Assembly (NCBI GenBank): GCA_002455955.1
Contig: DKLZ01000010.1
Location: forward strand, 4,309-18,077
Direction: 5' to 3'
DNA from: Dehalococcoidia bacterium UBA6627
GTDB lineage: Bacteria; Chloroflexota; Dehalococcoidia; UBA2979
Length of the DNA stretch: 13,769 nt
Below are positions 6,868 to 13,769 of the stretch, piece by piece. The position numbers were made by a program, and so were the translations under genes. The stretch's first letter is position 1, and each line of letters begins with the position of its first letter. The notes beneath the pieces are model-generated. The model had not been told where the DNA came from, searched no databases, and saw nothing but the letters and a program-made list of their open reading frames with translations.

Positions 6868-7614
6868 TTACATGTATTGTCCGCCATTAAGGCTCATTTG
6901 TGCACCCGTGTAGAAGCTTCCTTCAGTGCAAAGGAATCGAACCGTCGCAGCAACTTCTTCCGGCGTACCAAAGCGCCCAATCGGGATTTGAGATATCAGT
7001 GTTTCCTTGATTTTGTCGTCGAGTGCTTGAACCATGTCAGTCGCTACGAAACCTGGACACACAGCGTTTACGGTGATGTTGAACCGCGCAAGCTCCTTTG
7101 CTGTTGACTTTGTGAAAGCGATCATGCCTGCTTTCGCTGCGGCGTAGTTGGATTGGCCGAGGTTCCCCATCTGTCCGATGATTGAGGACATGTTGATGAT
7201 TCGGCCGTAGCCACGGTCGCGCATACCGGTTACGACTGCATTTGTGCAATAGAACATTGAGGATAGATCAGTTTCGATCACCTCTTGCCATTCTTTTACT
7301 GCCATTCGTTGAACGGTCCGGTCACGATTGATCCCAGCGTTGTTTACCAGAATGTCAACTTTTCCGAATTGTTCTTCGGCCGTTGCGATTAGTTGTTGTG
7401 CCTGTTCTGACTTTGAGACGTTGGCTTGTACGATGAGCGCCTTAACACCTTCAGCTTCGATGGCCTTCTTACAGCCCTCCGCTGCATCAGCATTCGAGGT
7501 GTAGTTCACGACGATGTTTGCGCCATGTTTCGCTAGCTCTATTGCACAGGCGCGGCCGATCCCTCGGCTCGCGCCTGTCACGACTGCTACCTGTCCGCTT
7601 AACTCGTCTGACAT
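6868..7614 (-). CDS. Short-chain dehydrogenase, FabG/PhaB-like 3-oxoacyl-thioester reductase
   Basis: This 248-residue Rossmann-fold protein reduces a 3-oxoacyl-ACP or acetoacetyl-CoA-like substrate to the 3-hydroxy form. Visible motifs are the cofactor loop TGASRGIG (13-20), NNAG (91-94), catalytic Ser144 in NMSSIIG, and Tyr157 and Lys161 in YAAAK. The Asn of the usual N-S-Y-K tetrad is Asp116 (ETDLSSMF). The region after the beta-2 strand, VNYTSN, fits NADPH use. The C-terminus SLNGGQYM resembles PhaB-type acetoacetyl-CoA reductases. AAGGA lies six bases before the ATG. The gene upstream (7712-8140) is an R-hydratase-like MaoC protein, so both may act on (R)-3-hydroxyacyl intermediates in fatty acid or polyhydroxyalkanoate chemistry. 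No PHA synthase is in the window. Confidence 0.9.
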   Translation of the reverse strand: MSDELSGQVAVVTGASRGIGRACAIELAKHGANIVVNYTSNADAAEGCKKAIEAEGVKALIVQANVSKSEQAQQLIATAEEQFGKVDILVNNAGINRDRTVQRMAVKEWQEVIETDLSSMFYCTNAVVTGMRDRGYGRIINMSSIIGQMGNLGQSNYAAAKAGMIAFTKSTAKELARFNITVNAVCPGFVATDMVQALDDKIKETLISQIPIGRFGTPEEVAATVRFLCTEGSFYTGAQMSLNGGQYM

Positions 7615-7672
7615 CGTGGATCCTTCGGTTGGTGAGTTGTTCTGGTTGCTGAAACTTGCCTTCAGATCTTGG

Positions 7673-7689
7673 GAGCACTGTCTGTGCTC
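7673..7689 (-). other. Hairpin between the MaoC and FabG-like genes
   Basis: GAGCAC and GTGCTC pair perfectly around a five-base loop in the 97-base gap between the two - strand genes. No T-run follows on either strand, so it is more likely a processing or attenuation element than a terminator, if it is functional at all. Confidence 0.4.
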
Positions 7690-7711
7690 ACTATGAATTG
7701 CGGATTTTTAG

Positions 7712-8140
7712 CTATGCATCTACCAACGCTTCCACCATGATGTTTGCTTCACCACGGATCACATCGGTTCCATCTTGGTTGGTGACATTAGTTGTCAGTT
7801 TCAGTCGGTTACGTTCCGTGTCTATCTCGATTACCTCGACGTTGGCGACGATAATGTCTCCTGGTATGACAGGTGCTCGAAATTGGAGCGTCTGACCGAG
7901 ATAGATCACAGCTTTGCCCGGGGCGAGGTTGGCACCGATCGCCGCCGAGATTAGGCCTGCACCCAGCATCCCGTGTGCGATTGGCTGCTGGAATCTTGTA
8001 CGTGCCGCATATTCGGTATCCGTGTGCAGCGGATTCGAGTCACCGGTTACCTCTGCGAAGCTGACTATATCTTCCTCAGTAATTTGCTTCTCGTAACTTG
8101 CTGAGCTACCTATTTTGAGGCCTTCGATTGATTCGGACAT
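7712..8140 (-). CDS. MaoC family (R)-specific enoyl-CoA hydratase (PhaJ-like)
   Basis: This 142-residue single hot-dog protein begins MSESIEGLKIGSSASYEK. Its hydratase motif is VTGDSNPLHTD, giving the catalytic pair Asp34 and His39, followed by QQPIAHGMLGAGLISAAIG. It should hydrate trans-2-enoyl thioesters to (R)-3-hydroxyacyl forms. Unlike the pair at 3683-4515 it stands without a non-catalytic partner, as PhaJ homodimers do. An AAGGA lies about eleven bases before the ATG, a rather long spacing. It leads a likely two-gene unit with the FabG-like reductase, whose product would have the same (R) stereochemistry. It reads divergently from sufR and shares the AT-rich intergenic region with it. 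Confidence 0.88.
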   Translation of the reverse strand: MSESIEGLKIGSSASYEKQITEEDIVSFAEVTGDSNPLHTDTEYAARTRFQQPIAHGMLGAGLISAAIGANLAPGKAVIYLGQTLQFRAPVIPGDIIVANVEVIEIDTERNRLKLTTNVTNQDGTDVIRGEANIMVEALVDA

Positions 8141-8295
8141 GATCGGATATTTCCTTCTACTAGTGGTTCATTTGCTTCGGCGATGAAATGTTTTGTTGAA
8201 TCTCGAGATGTGGTAGATGGAGGAATACAGCAGACTGGCAGTGAGGATAGTAAAGGCCTCCGTCACAGTGGGCAATGAAGAAATTGTTCTTAGAT

Positions 8296-8332
8296 TAAAC
8301 TTTATTAAGTGCAACAAAAAGAAATAAACTTT
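8296..8332. repeat. Direct repeat TAAACTTT in the suf upstream region
   Basis: TAAACTTT occurs at 8296-8303 and again at 8325-8332, 29 bases apart, in AT-rich DNA. The second copy runs into the candidate -35 element. It may be part of a regulator-binding region or a by-product of AT-richness. Confidence 0.35.
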
Positions 8333-8364
8333 GACTAAACGATGATTCGAAGATAATTTTGTTG
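8312..8364. promoter_or_regulatory. Inverted CAACAAAA...TTTTGTTG arms flanking the suf promoter, possible SufR operator
   Basis: CAACAAAA (8312-8319) is the exact reverse complement of TTTTGTTG (8357-8364), with 37 bases between. The outer CAAC and GTTG recall the half-sites of the cyanobacterial SufR operator (CAAC-N6-GTTG, by recall), though there the arms are six bases apart. The arms enclose the candidate -35 and overlap the -10, a sensible place for autorepression by the adjacent sufR. Confidence 0.4.
8331..8359 (+). promoter_or_regulatory. Candidate sigma70-type promoter of the suf operon
   Basis: TTGACT (8331-8336) is followed after 17 bases by TAATTT (8354-8359), or after 15 bases by the better-looking GATAAT (8352-8357). 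Transcription would start near 8365, about 24 bases before the preferred sufR start at 8389. This would leave the in-frame TTG at 8359 outside the transcript. Confidence 0.45.
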
Positions 8365-8388
8365 TGCGGCAGTGCTTGTGGGGGAACT

Positions 8389-9042
8389 GTGGAGCAGACG
8401 CGCGATTTGGTGGTACGAATTATCCAGAGGCGTGGTGCTTCCACGACTGCTGATTTAGCAGAAGAGATTGGCGTGTCACCGGGTTCAATTCGCCGCCATA
8501 TGGACATAATGGTCGCTGAAGGCCTTTTGAACACTGAATTAATTCGGCAGCAACGTGGCCGCCCAGTTACTGAATACACACTTAGTGAAGCTGGTGAGGA
8601 AGAGACTTCTGGGGCGAGCTATTCTCGGCTCTTAGATCGTATCTACAAGGCGCTCACGAGTATGAATAAAGAGGAAATTTCAGGTCTGAATGGTTCAGAA
8701 TTAGTCGATTTGCTTTTTGATCGTATCGGTACTTCTGTGGCACGCGAGTACTCACCTCGGATTATATTTAAAGTTTTTGATCGACGCGTTCAGCAGGTGA
8801 CGGATGTCCTTCAGGATGAAGGAATTCTTGAACTTGTGGAGCAGCAGGACCAGATGACTATCTTGAGGAATACTTGTTGCCCCTTGCGTTCTTGTGCAGA
8901 CGCAAACGATGCGATGTGCGAAGCTGATCGAAAGGTGATCGAATCACTGATCGGATTGCCAGTACAGCAATCCTCTACTCTGGCGGCTGGTGGCGATGCA
9001 TGCGAATACGTTATCCGGCGATCCACGGTGACAGGTTCTTGA
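8389..9042 (+). CDS. sufR: SufR-type iron-sulfur-sensing transcriptional repressor
   Basis: From the GTG at 8389 the protein has 217 residues. A winged helix-turn-helix occupies the N-terminus, with STTADLAEEIGVSPGSIRRH at about 18-37. The C-terminal part has the Cys-rich sensor LRNTCCPLRSCADANDAMC, with Cys163, 164, 169 and 177, and a further Cys205 in GDACEYVIR. Family members hold an Fe-S cluster there and repress suf genes when cluster supply is sufficient. The gene heads the suf operon, 88 bases before sufC, which fits autoregulation. A TTG at 8359 would add ten residues with two Cys, but it overlaps the candidate -10 and lacks a ribosome-binding site. GGGGGA lies shortly before the GTG, a moderate site. 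DeoR/ArsR-like annotation is an alternative name for the same fold. Confidence 0.88.
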   Translation: MEQTRDLVVRIIQRRGASTTADLAEEIGVSPGSIRRHMDIMVAEGLLNTELIRQQRGRPVTEYTLSEAGEEETSGASYSRLLDRIYKALTSMNKEEISGLNGSELVDLLFDRIGTSVAREYSPRIIFKVFDRRVQQVTDVLQDEGILELVEQQDQMTILRNTCCPLRSCADANDAMCEADRKVIESLIGLPVQQSSTLAAGGDACEYVIRRSTVTGS

Positions 9043-9130
9043 TCAACTAATAGCAAAAATATCGAACCAGATTGGATTATTGGCTACGGTCGGAGGCGAC
9101 CCTCAGCTAGATGGGGATGGCAGTAGAGCA

Positions 9131-9913
9131 ATGAGCGAGTCTATTCTGGAGATCAATGATCTCCACGTCAGTATCGCGGATAAGCCGGAACTACAGATCG
9201 TTCGCGGAGCGAACCTGAACATCCGAGCAGGCGAAGTGCATGCGCTTATGGGGCCTAACGGCTCTGGCAAAAGCACACTCGCAAACGCGATCGCAGGTAG
9301 CCCTGCGTATACGGTGGATAGCGGTCAAATCCTCTTCCAAGGACAGGATGTTACCGAGATGCCTGCCGACCAACGTGCATGTCTCGGGATGTTTCTCTCC
9401 TTTCAGTACCCGACTGCTATTCCTGGTGTGACTATGGTTAATTTCCTTCGAGAAGCGCTGAAAGCACGTCGAGGTGAGGAAGTGCCTGCGCGGGAGTTCC
9501 TTGTCGAACTACGAGAAACTTTGAAGACTCTCAAGATGGATGAAAGTTTCGCTCGTCGCTATGTCAACGATGGATTCTCAGGTGGTGAGAAAAAACGAGC
9601 AGAAATACTGCAACTTGGCATACTCAAGCCGACCCTTGCGATTTTGGATGAGACCGACTCAGGACTAGATGTAGATGCACTGAGGACGGTTTCCGAAGGT
9701 ATAAATGCTCTTCGAACCCCTGAGATTGGAATTTTGATAATTACTCACTACGAACGGATTCTGAACTACATCACACCTGACTTTGTGCACATTCTCGTGA
9801 ACGGGCAAGTCGTCAAATCAGGTGACTTTTCACTTGCTAAAGAAATTGAGTCAAATGGCTATGATCCGATCTTAGCTGAACTAGGAATTGCAGAAGAGGT
9901 GATGACATCATGA
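9131..9913 (+). CDS. sufC: Fe-S cluster assembly ATPase SufC
   Basis: This 260-residue cytosolic ABC-type ATPase binds SufB and SufD and drives conformational change during cluster assembly. Motifs are Walker A GPNGSGKS (41-48), SufC signature FSGGEKKR (149-156), Walker B LAILDE (169-174) with the SufC-typical TDSGLD, and the switch His206 in ITHYERIL. FLSFQYPTAIPGV (88-100) is also typical. ATG 9131 is preferred because the family starts just before the first strand. A TTG at 9080 would add 17 residues of no family character. The ribosome-binding site is weak. The stop overlaps the sufB start by four bases (ATGA), so translation is coupled. Confidence 0.95.
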   Translation: MSESILEINDLHVSIADKPELQIVRGANLNIRAGEVHALMGPNGSGKSTLANAIAGSPAYTVDSGQILFQGQDVTEMPADQRACLGMFLSFQYPTAIPGVTMVNFLREALKARRGEEVPAREFLVELRETLKTLKMDESFARRYVNDGFSGGEKKRAEILQLGILKPTLAILDETDSGLDVDALRTVSEGINALRTPEIGILIITHYERILNYITPDFVHILVNGQVVKSGDFSLAKEIESNGYDPILAELGIAEEVMTS

Positions 9914-11328
9914 CGACCTCGAAAGAGATTGCACGAGACACAGTTGGTGAATACCAATGGGGTTTCCACGACGATGAAAAGCCACTTTTCATGGCTGAGA
10001 AGGGTTTGAGTGCTGATGTAATCCGTGGGATGTCGGAGATGAAAAGTGAGCCTGAATGGATGCTCGAGTACCGGCTCGATGCCTATCGCCAATTTCTTGA
10101 GATACCAGACCCACACTGGGCGGGTAGCCCAGAGCTACTCGAGGCGATCGACTTTGACAATATCCATTACTACGTGAAGGCGACCGATCAGGACGCTACC
10201 AGCTGGGATGATGTGCCTGAATACATTAAGGACACGTTTGACAAGCTTGGTATACCTGAGGCCGAGAAGCAGTTTCTAGCTGGTGCAGGTGCCCAATACG
10301 ACTCTGAGGTTGTCTACCACAACATTCGTGAGGATCTTGAGGAGCAAGGTGTACTCTTTCTTGGTATGGACCAAGGTGTTGAGGAATACCCAGATATTGT
10401 TCAAGAGTACTTCGGAACGGTGATTCCCTCAGGCGATAATCGTTATGCTGCACTCAACTCCTCAGTTTGGTCAGGTGGATCGTTCATCTATGTCCCGCCG
10501 GGCGTTCACGTTGACGTACCACTACAGGCATATTTTCGGATCAACACTGAGAACATGGGCCAATTCGAGCGGACGCTGATTATCGCCGATGAAGGAAGCT
10601 ACGTTCATTATGTCGAAGGCTGTACGGCGCCAATATATTCGACATCCTCACTGCACTCGGCTGTCGTCGAGATTGTCGTTAAGAAGGATGCGCGAGTTCG
10701 CTATACGACAATCCAAAACTGGTCGAACAACGTATATAACCTGGTAACCAAGCGTGCTGTTGCACATGAGAACGCTGTCATGGAATGGGTTGATGGCAAT
10801 CTCGGGTCAAAGCTAACTATGAAATATCCGTCTGTGTACTTGATGGGCGAAGGAGCTCATGGAGAGATTCTTTCTTTGGCTTTTGCTGGGGATGGTCAGC
10901 ATCAGGATGCAGGTGGGAAGATCGTCCATGTAGCTCCAAATACCACATCTGCAATAGTTTCGAAGTCTGTTTCACGAGGTGCAGGTCGTACTTCATATCG
11001 TGGACTTCTCAAGGTGCATGAGGGAGCTGAGGAATCAAGTTCCACGGTTCGCTGCGATGCATTGCTGCTCGACGAGCTTTCACGTTCGGACACATATCCG
11101 ACGATGGAGGTTGATGAGGAGCGAGTGAATATTGGTCATGAAGCCTCAGTTTCGAAGCTCGGTGAAGAGCAGCTATTTTATCTGATGTCCCGTGGCATCA
11201 ATGAAGAAGATGCTGCAAAGATGGTCGTGAATGGTTTCGTGGAGCCGATTGTCAAGGAGCTCCCGATGGAATATGCGATTGAACTCAACCGCTTGATCGA
11301 ACTGCAGATGGAAGGTTCGGTCGGCTAG
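9910..11328 (+). CDS. sufB: Fe-S cluster scaffold protein SufB
   Basis: This 472-residue beta-helix protein is the main scaffold of the SufBCD complex on which Fe-S clusters are built. It shows the family N-terminus (KEIARDTVGEYQWGFHDDEK), WSGGSFIYVPPGVHVDVPLQ at about 190-210, and EGCTAPIYST with Cys238, corresponding to the conserved Cys254 of E. coli. The C-terminal block runs HEASVSKLGEEQLFYLMSRG and ends ELQMEGSVG. The position of the E. coli acceptor Cys405 is non-Cys here (YPTMEVDEERV), as in the Actinobacteria and Firmicutes proteins I recall. Length and reading frame are intact. It overlaps sufC by four bases and sufD by one. Confidence 0.97.
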   Translation: MTTSKEIARDTVGEYQWGFHDDEKPLFMAEKGLSADVIRGMSEMKSEPEWMLEYRLDAYRQFLEIPDPHWAGSPELLEAIDFDNIHYYVKATDQDATSWDDVPEYIKDTFDKLGIPEAEKQFLAGAGAQYDSEVVYHNIREDLEEQGVLFLGMDQGVEEYPDIVQEYFGTVIPSGDNRYAALNSSVWSGGSFIYVPPGVHVDVPLQAYFRINTENMGQFERTLIIADEGSYVHYVEGCTAPIYSTSSLHSAVVEIVVKKDARVRYTTIQNWSNNVYNLVTKRAVAHENAVMEWVDGNLGSKLTMKYPSVYLMGEGAHGEILSLAFAGDGQHQDAGGKIVHVAPNTTSAIVSKSVSRGAGRTSYRGLLKVHEGAEESSSTVRCDALLLDELSRSDTYPTMEVDEERVNIGHEASVSKLGEEQLFYLMSRGINEEDAAKMVVNGFVEPIVKELPMEYAIELNRLIELQMEGSVG

Positions 11329-12563
11329 TGTCAGAGCGTGCCGTAACAGTTCCAGCCTACTCCGAGGCTGCCGTGATCGAAGCTGCTGTTGCGCGAGAGG
11401 AGCCGGATTGGCTCCTTGCACGTCGTACAGAGGCTGCTCGAGCGTTCGATGCCAGTCCAATGCCGACGACTCAGCTTCGGCCATGGAAATATACGGATGT
11501 TAGTGACCTCATACTTGAGGCACATCTACCAGCGACACCGGCTATCAGTATTGAGTCGTTAGCACCTCAGGGTGTGTTCGTTGGTAGTATCAGCGAAGCT
11601 GCCGTGAATACCGACATGACTAGCAATGTCCGTGAACATCTTGGATCCGTTGTACTCGCGACCGAAGGTCGATTCCAGGCAGCTAACACTGCTAATTGGA
11701 CAGAAGGTATTTACGTTCATGTTCCTCGTGGCATGAGTAGCGCAGAGCCTGTTATAGCTACCATCGATGCCAGTGCCGTTTCTGCTGGAAGTGCAATTTA
11801 CCCTCGCGTACTGATCGATGCGGGTGTCGGGTCCGAAATCACCGTGGTCCTGCGCTTCCAGTCTAGCGATGCTCCATTAGTTGTTTCGAATGTCATCGAG
11901 ATGATTGCGGATGCAGATTCGAAGATTCGTGTCCTGATTGACGATCGTTGGGGTACAGAGACTCGTGAATTCACTACTGCTCGCAGTCGCATTGGTCGAG
12001 GCGCGGATGTGGATGTTGCCTCACTCGTGATTGGTGGACGTATTATCAAGCAGACTGTCGAGGCGTTGATCGAGGGCGAGGGAGCGAATTCCACCATTCG
12101 TGGAGTGGCGTTAGGTGATAGTGATCAACATTTCGACTTCGTTACATTGCAAGACCATATCGGTCCGCGTTCTACCTCGAATGTAGAAATTAAGTCAGCA
12201 CTCGCTGGTAATTCAAGGTCGATTTACTACGGCATTACTCGCGTGGAAGTTTCTGCAAAAGGTTCCCAGGCGAATCAAGCGAATAGAAATCTATTACTTT
12301 CTGGCGGTGCTAAGGCAGATTCCGATCCAGTCCTAGAGATCCTGACATCAGATGTAATCCGTTGTGGGCACGCTGCGACCGTCGGTCCGGTTGACAAGGA
12401 AGCGCTGTTTTATCTTCAAAGCCGCGGTCTTTCTCGACGCGCCGCGTTGCAGCTTCTCGTAACCGGCTTCTTTCAGTCTGTCATCGAAGATATTCCGGGG
12501 AGCGGTTTTGCCGAGGAAATTGAAGGATTTGTTATCGCGAAGCTCGCTGATGCGGAATTATAG
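11328..12563 (+). CDS. sufD: Fe-S cluster assembly protein SufD
   Basis: This 411-residue SufB paralogue forms the SufBD heterodimer with SufC. The N-terminal helical part shows EPDWLLARRTEAARAF and RPWKYTDVSDL, typical of SufD. A beta-helix core follows, and the C-terminal block is RCGHAATVGPVDKEALFYLQ with His348, matching the His that in E. coli SufD (His360) helps form the cluster site with SufB. The final SRGLSRRAALQLLVTGF is also conserved. The start is a GTG whose G is the last base of the sufB stop. No Shine-Dalgarno is obvious, which fits reinitiation after sufB. The Rieske gene begins nine bases after its stop. Confidence 0.95.
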   Translation: MSERAVTVPAYSEAAVIEAAVAREEPDWLLARRTEAARAFDASPMPTTQLRPWKYTDVSDLILEAHLPATPAISIESLAPQGVFVGSISEAAVNTDMTSNVREHLGSVVLATEGRFQAANTANWTEGIYVHVPRGMSSAEPVIATIDASAVSAGSAIYPRVLIDAGVGSEITVVLRFQSSDAPLVVSNVIEMIADADSKIRVLIDDRWGTETREFTTARSRIGRGADVDVASLVIGGRIIKQTVEALIEGEGANSTIRGVALGDSDQHFDFVTLQDHIGPRSTSNVEIKSALAGNSRSIYYGITRVEVSAKGSQANQANRNLLLSGGAKADSDPVLEILTSDVIRCGHAATVGPVDKEALFYLQSRGLSRRAALQLLVTGFFQSVIEDIPGSGFAEEIEGFVIAKLADAEL

Positions 12564-12572
12564 ACGGGTGTT

Positions 12573-12890
12573 GTGGTGAAGAATGAGCGTGTTTGTACAG
12601 TCGACGAAATTCCTGAGGATTCGGTTTGTATTGTCCAATGTGATGGACGTTCGCTAGCTCTGAGCAATATCGGCGGGAAGTTGTACGCGATCGACAATCT
12701 TTGTACTCATGATGACGGTCCACTTGGTGAGGGAAGGCTGCGGCAAGGACGAGTAATCTGCCCTCGACACGGTGCGGCCTTCGATGCGAAGACCGGTAAG
12801 GCACTTACGCTTCCGGCAGTTCGTGACGTTGATGCATATGCGGTGTCTGTTGAGGGAAATGATGTTTTTGTCGAATGTGCGGACTCGTGA
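12573..12890 (+). CDS. Rieske [2Fe-2S] ferredoxin (non-heme oxygenase ferredoxin type) within the suf operon
   Basis: This 105-residue soluble Rieske protein ligates a [2Fe-2S] cluster through Cys44 and His46 (NLCTHDDGPLGEG) and Cys63 and His66 (CPRHGAAFD), the C-x-H-x16-C-x2-H pattern. It lacks a signal peptide or membrane anchor, so it is a cytosolic electron carrier like those of dioxygenase systems (NirD/BphF type). No oxygenase is nearby; the gene is wedged between sufD (nine bases) and sufS (one-base overlap). That placement suggests a role in Suf function, such as electron supply to the scaffold, but this is not proven. Two tandem GTG codons (12573, 12576) can serve as start. Confidence 0.92.
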   Translation: MVKNERVCTVDEIPEDSVCIVQCDGRSLALSNIGGKLYAIDNLCTHDDGPLGEGRLRQGRVICPRHGAAFDAKTGKALTLPAVRDVDAYAVSVEGNDVFVECADS

Positions 12891-13769
12891 TGGCTCAGCA
12901 GGTAACTCTCTCTGACGACCATGTGTCACCTCGATCATACGACATTGGCAAGATCCGCCGTGATTTCCCAGTGCTCAATCGTGATGTCGCTTCCGGTGCA
13001 CAGCTTGTTTATCTGGATAATGCTGCCACTTCGCAGCGTCCGGTCCAGGTAATCGCCGAGATAACCCGCTTTTATCGAGACCACAACGCCAATATCCACC
13101 GCGGTGTGCATACTCTATCCGAGGAAGCTACCGCACTCTATGAGAATGTGCGCGAGCAGACACGTTCTTTTATCAATGCTTATGATGCGCGTGAGATTGT
13201 TTTTTCAACTGGTACGACCGCATCTATTAACCTCGTAGCTTATGGTTGGGGTCGCAAATTTCTTCAAGCGGGCGACGAAATGGTCGTCACGGAACTTGAG
13301 CATCACTCAAATATCGTTCCCTGGCAGATACTCCGTGATGAAAGAGATATCACTCTAAAGTTTATTCCGATGGCTCCTGACGGCACAGTTGACATGGATG
13401 CAGCACGCAAATTGATTGGGCCGAAAACGAAACTGCTTTCGATAAGCGCCATGTCCAACGCGCTCGGTAGCATCCTCCCTGTTGCGGAGCTGGTTTCGAT
13501 TGCAAAAGAGCATGGTGCGACGGTCCTAATCGATGGTGCACAGGCTATACCGCACATGCCATTCGACGTTCAGACGATGGGTGCTGACTTTGTTGCCTTC
13601 TCAGGGCATAAGATGCTTGGTCCTACGGGTGTGGGTGTTCTCTGGGGTCGTCTGGACATTCTTGAATCCATGGATCCCTTCATGAGTGGTGGAGATATGA
13701 TTTCCACAGTTTCACTCGACTCATCCACATGGGCTGATGTTCCGCATAAATTTGAGGCTGGAACTCCGA
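12890..13769 (+). CDS. sufS: Cysteine desulfurase SufS, 3' end beyond the window
   Basis: The gene starts at ATG 12890, sharing its A with the Rieske stop (TGATG), and is open for 293 codons to the right edge, of an expected 400-plus. It is a PLP enzyme that takes sulfur from cysteine for cluster assembly. Visible are VYLDNAATSQRP, NANIHRGVHTLSEEAT, FSTGTTASINLVA, ELEHHSNIVPWQ with His138/His139, IDGAQAIPHMPFD with the PLP-contacting Asp215, and SGHKMLGPTGVGVLWG with the Schiff-base Lys241. The catalytic loop Cys would lie past the edge. Two positions differ from the usual motifs as I recall them: STGTTAS for RGTTE, and SAMSNALG for THVSNVLG. A SufU or SufE-like sulfur acceptor would be expected next. 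Confidence 0.96.
   Translation, partial: MAQQVTLSDDHVSPRSYDIGKIRRDFPVLNRDVASGAQLVYLDNAATSQRPVQVIAEITRFYRDHNANIHRGVHTLSEEATALYENVREQTRSFINAYDAREIVFSTGTTASINLVAYGWGRKFLQAGDEMVVTELEHHSNIVPWQILRDERDITLKFIPMAPDGTVDMDAARKLIGPKTKLLSISAMSNALGSILPVAELVSIAKEHGATVLIDGAQAIPHMPFDVQTMGADFVAFSGHKMLGPTGVGVLWGRLDILESMDPFMSGGDMISTVSLDSSTWADVPHKFEAGTP

Noticed and set aside
6868..7614. Calling the reductase plus MaoC a polyhydroxyalkanoate pathway
   Set aside because: The PhaB-like C-terminus and PhaJ-like motif are suggestive, but no PHA synthase, thiolase or phasin is in the window.
8141..8290. A hidden small gene or RNA upstream of sufR
   Set aside because: No ORF with a ribosome-binding site and no convincing long stem; it reads as a shared divergent regulatory region.
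9088..9101. GGTCG-GAGG-CGACC hairpin in the sufR-sufC gap
   Set aside because: Only a five-base stem with no T-run; not enough to call a terminator or attenuator.
10912..11150. Non-functional SufB because the E. coli Cys405 position is not Cys
   Set aside because: Actinobacteria and Firmicutes SufB proteins also lack it, by recall, and the rest of the protein is intact.

Overview
This window reads as ordinary bacterial chromosome: dense, mid-GC and intact. Two gene blocks face each other (+ strand about 1-4515, - strand about 4524-8140), followed by a + strand block from about 8300 to the end. No tRNA, rRNA, insertion sequence, CRISPR array or phage gene was seen, and no gene-free stretch exceeds 300 bases. 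The host cannot be fixed from sequence alone. The suf order R-C-B-D-Rieske-S, a SufB whose C-terminus is of the Actinobacteria/Firmicutes/Chloroflexi type, and a bacterial eIF1/SUI1 protein together suggest a Chloroflexota-like or actinobacterium-like bacterium. That is an inference of low to moderate confidence.

Region 1 (1-2348, +): a metal-uptake ABC transporter of the cluster-9 (TroA/ZnuA/PsaA) kind. It has a 5'-truncated binding protein, an ATPase and a permease, coupled by a 1-base overlap and a 2-base gap. ATPase and permease motifs lean to the manganese/iron subgroup, while His-rich stretches in the binding protein and the ATPase lean to zinc, so the metal is open.

Region 2 (2455-4515, +): a Bcp/AhpE-like peroxiredoxin, an AT-rich type II HAD hydrolase, and a two-gene MaoC hot-dog hydratase (non-catalytic then catalytic subunit). 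All are closely spaced and could be one transcript.

Region 3 (4524-8140, -): read from high to low coordinates, a PhaJ-like MaoC hydratase, a FabG/PhaB-like reductase, an eIF1/SUI1-like protein, an AlkA-type DNA glycosylase and a stand-alone formyltransferase that looks like the N-terminal domain of 10-formyl-THF dehydrogenase rather than tRNA formyltransferase. The last has its own candidate promoter.

Region 4 (8296-13769, +): an iron-sulfur cluster assembly operon, sufR-sufC-sufB-sufD-Rieske-sufS, running off the right edge. An AT-rich divergent region in front carries a candidate promoter flanked by inverted CAACAAAA/TTTTGTTG arms that may be the SufR operator. SufC/B/D form the scaffold-ATPase complex, SufS supplies sulfur from cysteine, and the small Rieske protein is embedded between sufD and sufS.

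Nothing here is a clearly new system. The most interesting items are the putative SufR operator, the Rieske gene within suf, the FDH-domain-like formyltransferase, the mixed metal signals of the transporter, and the odd composition of the HAD gene.
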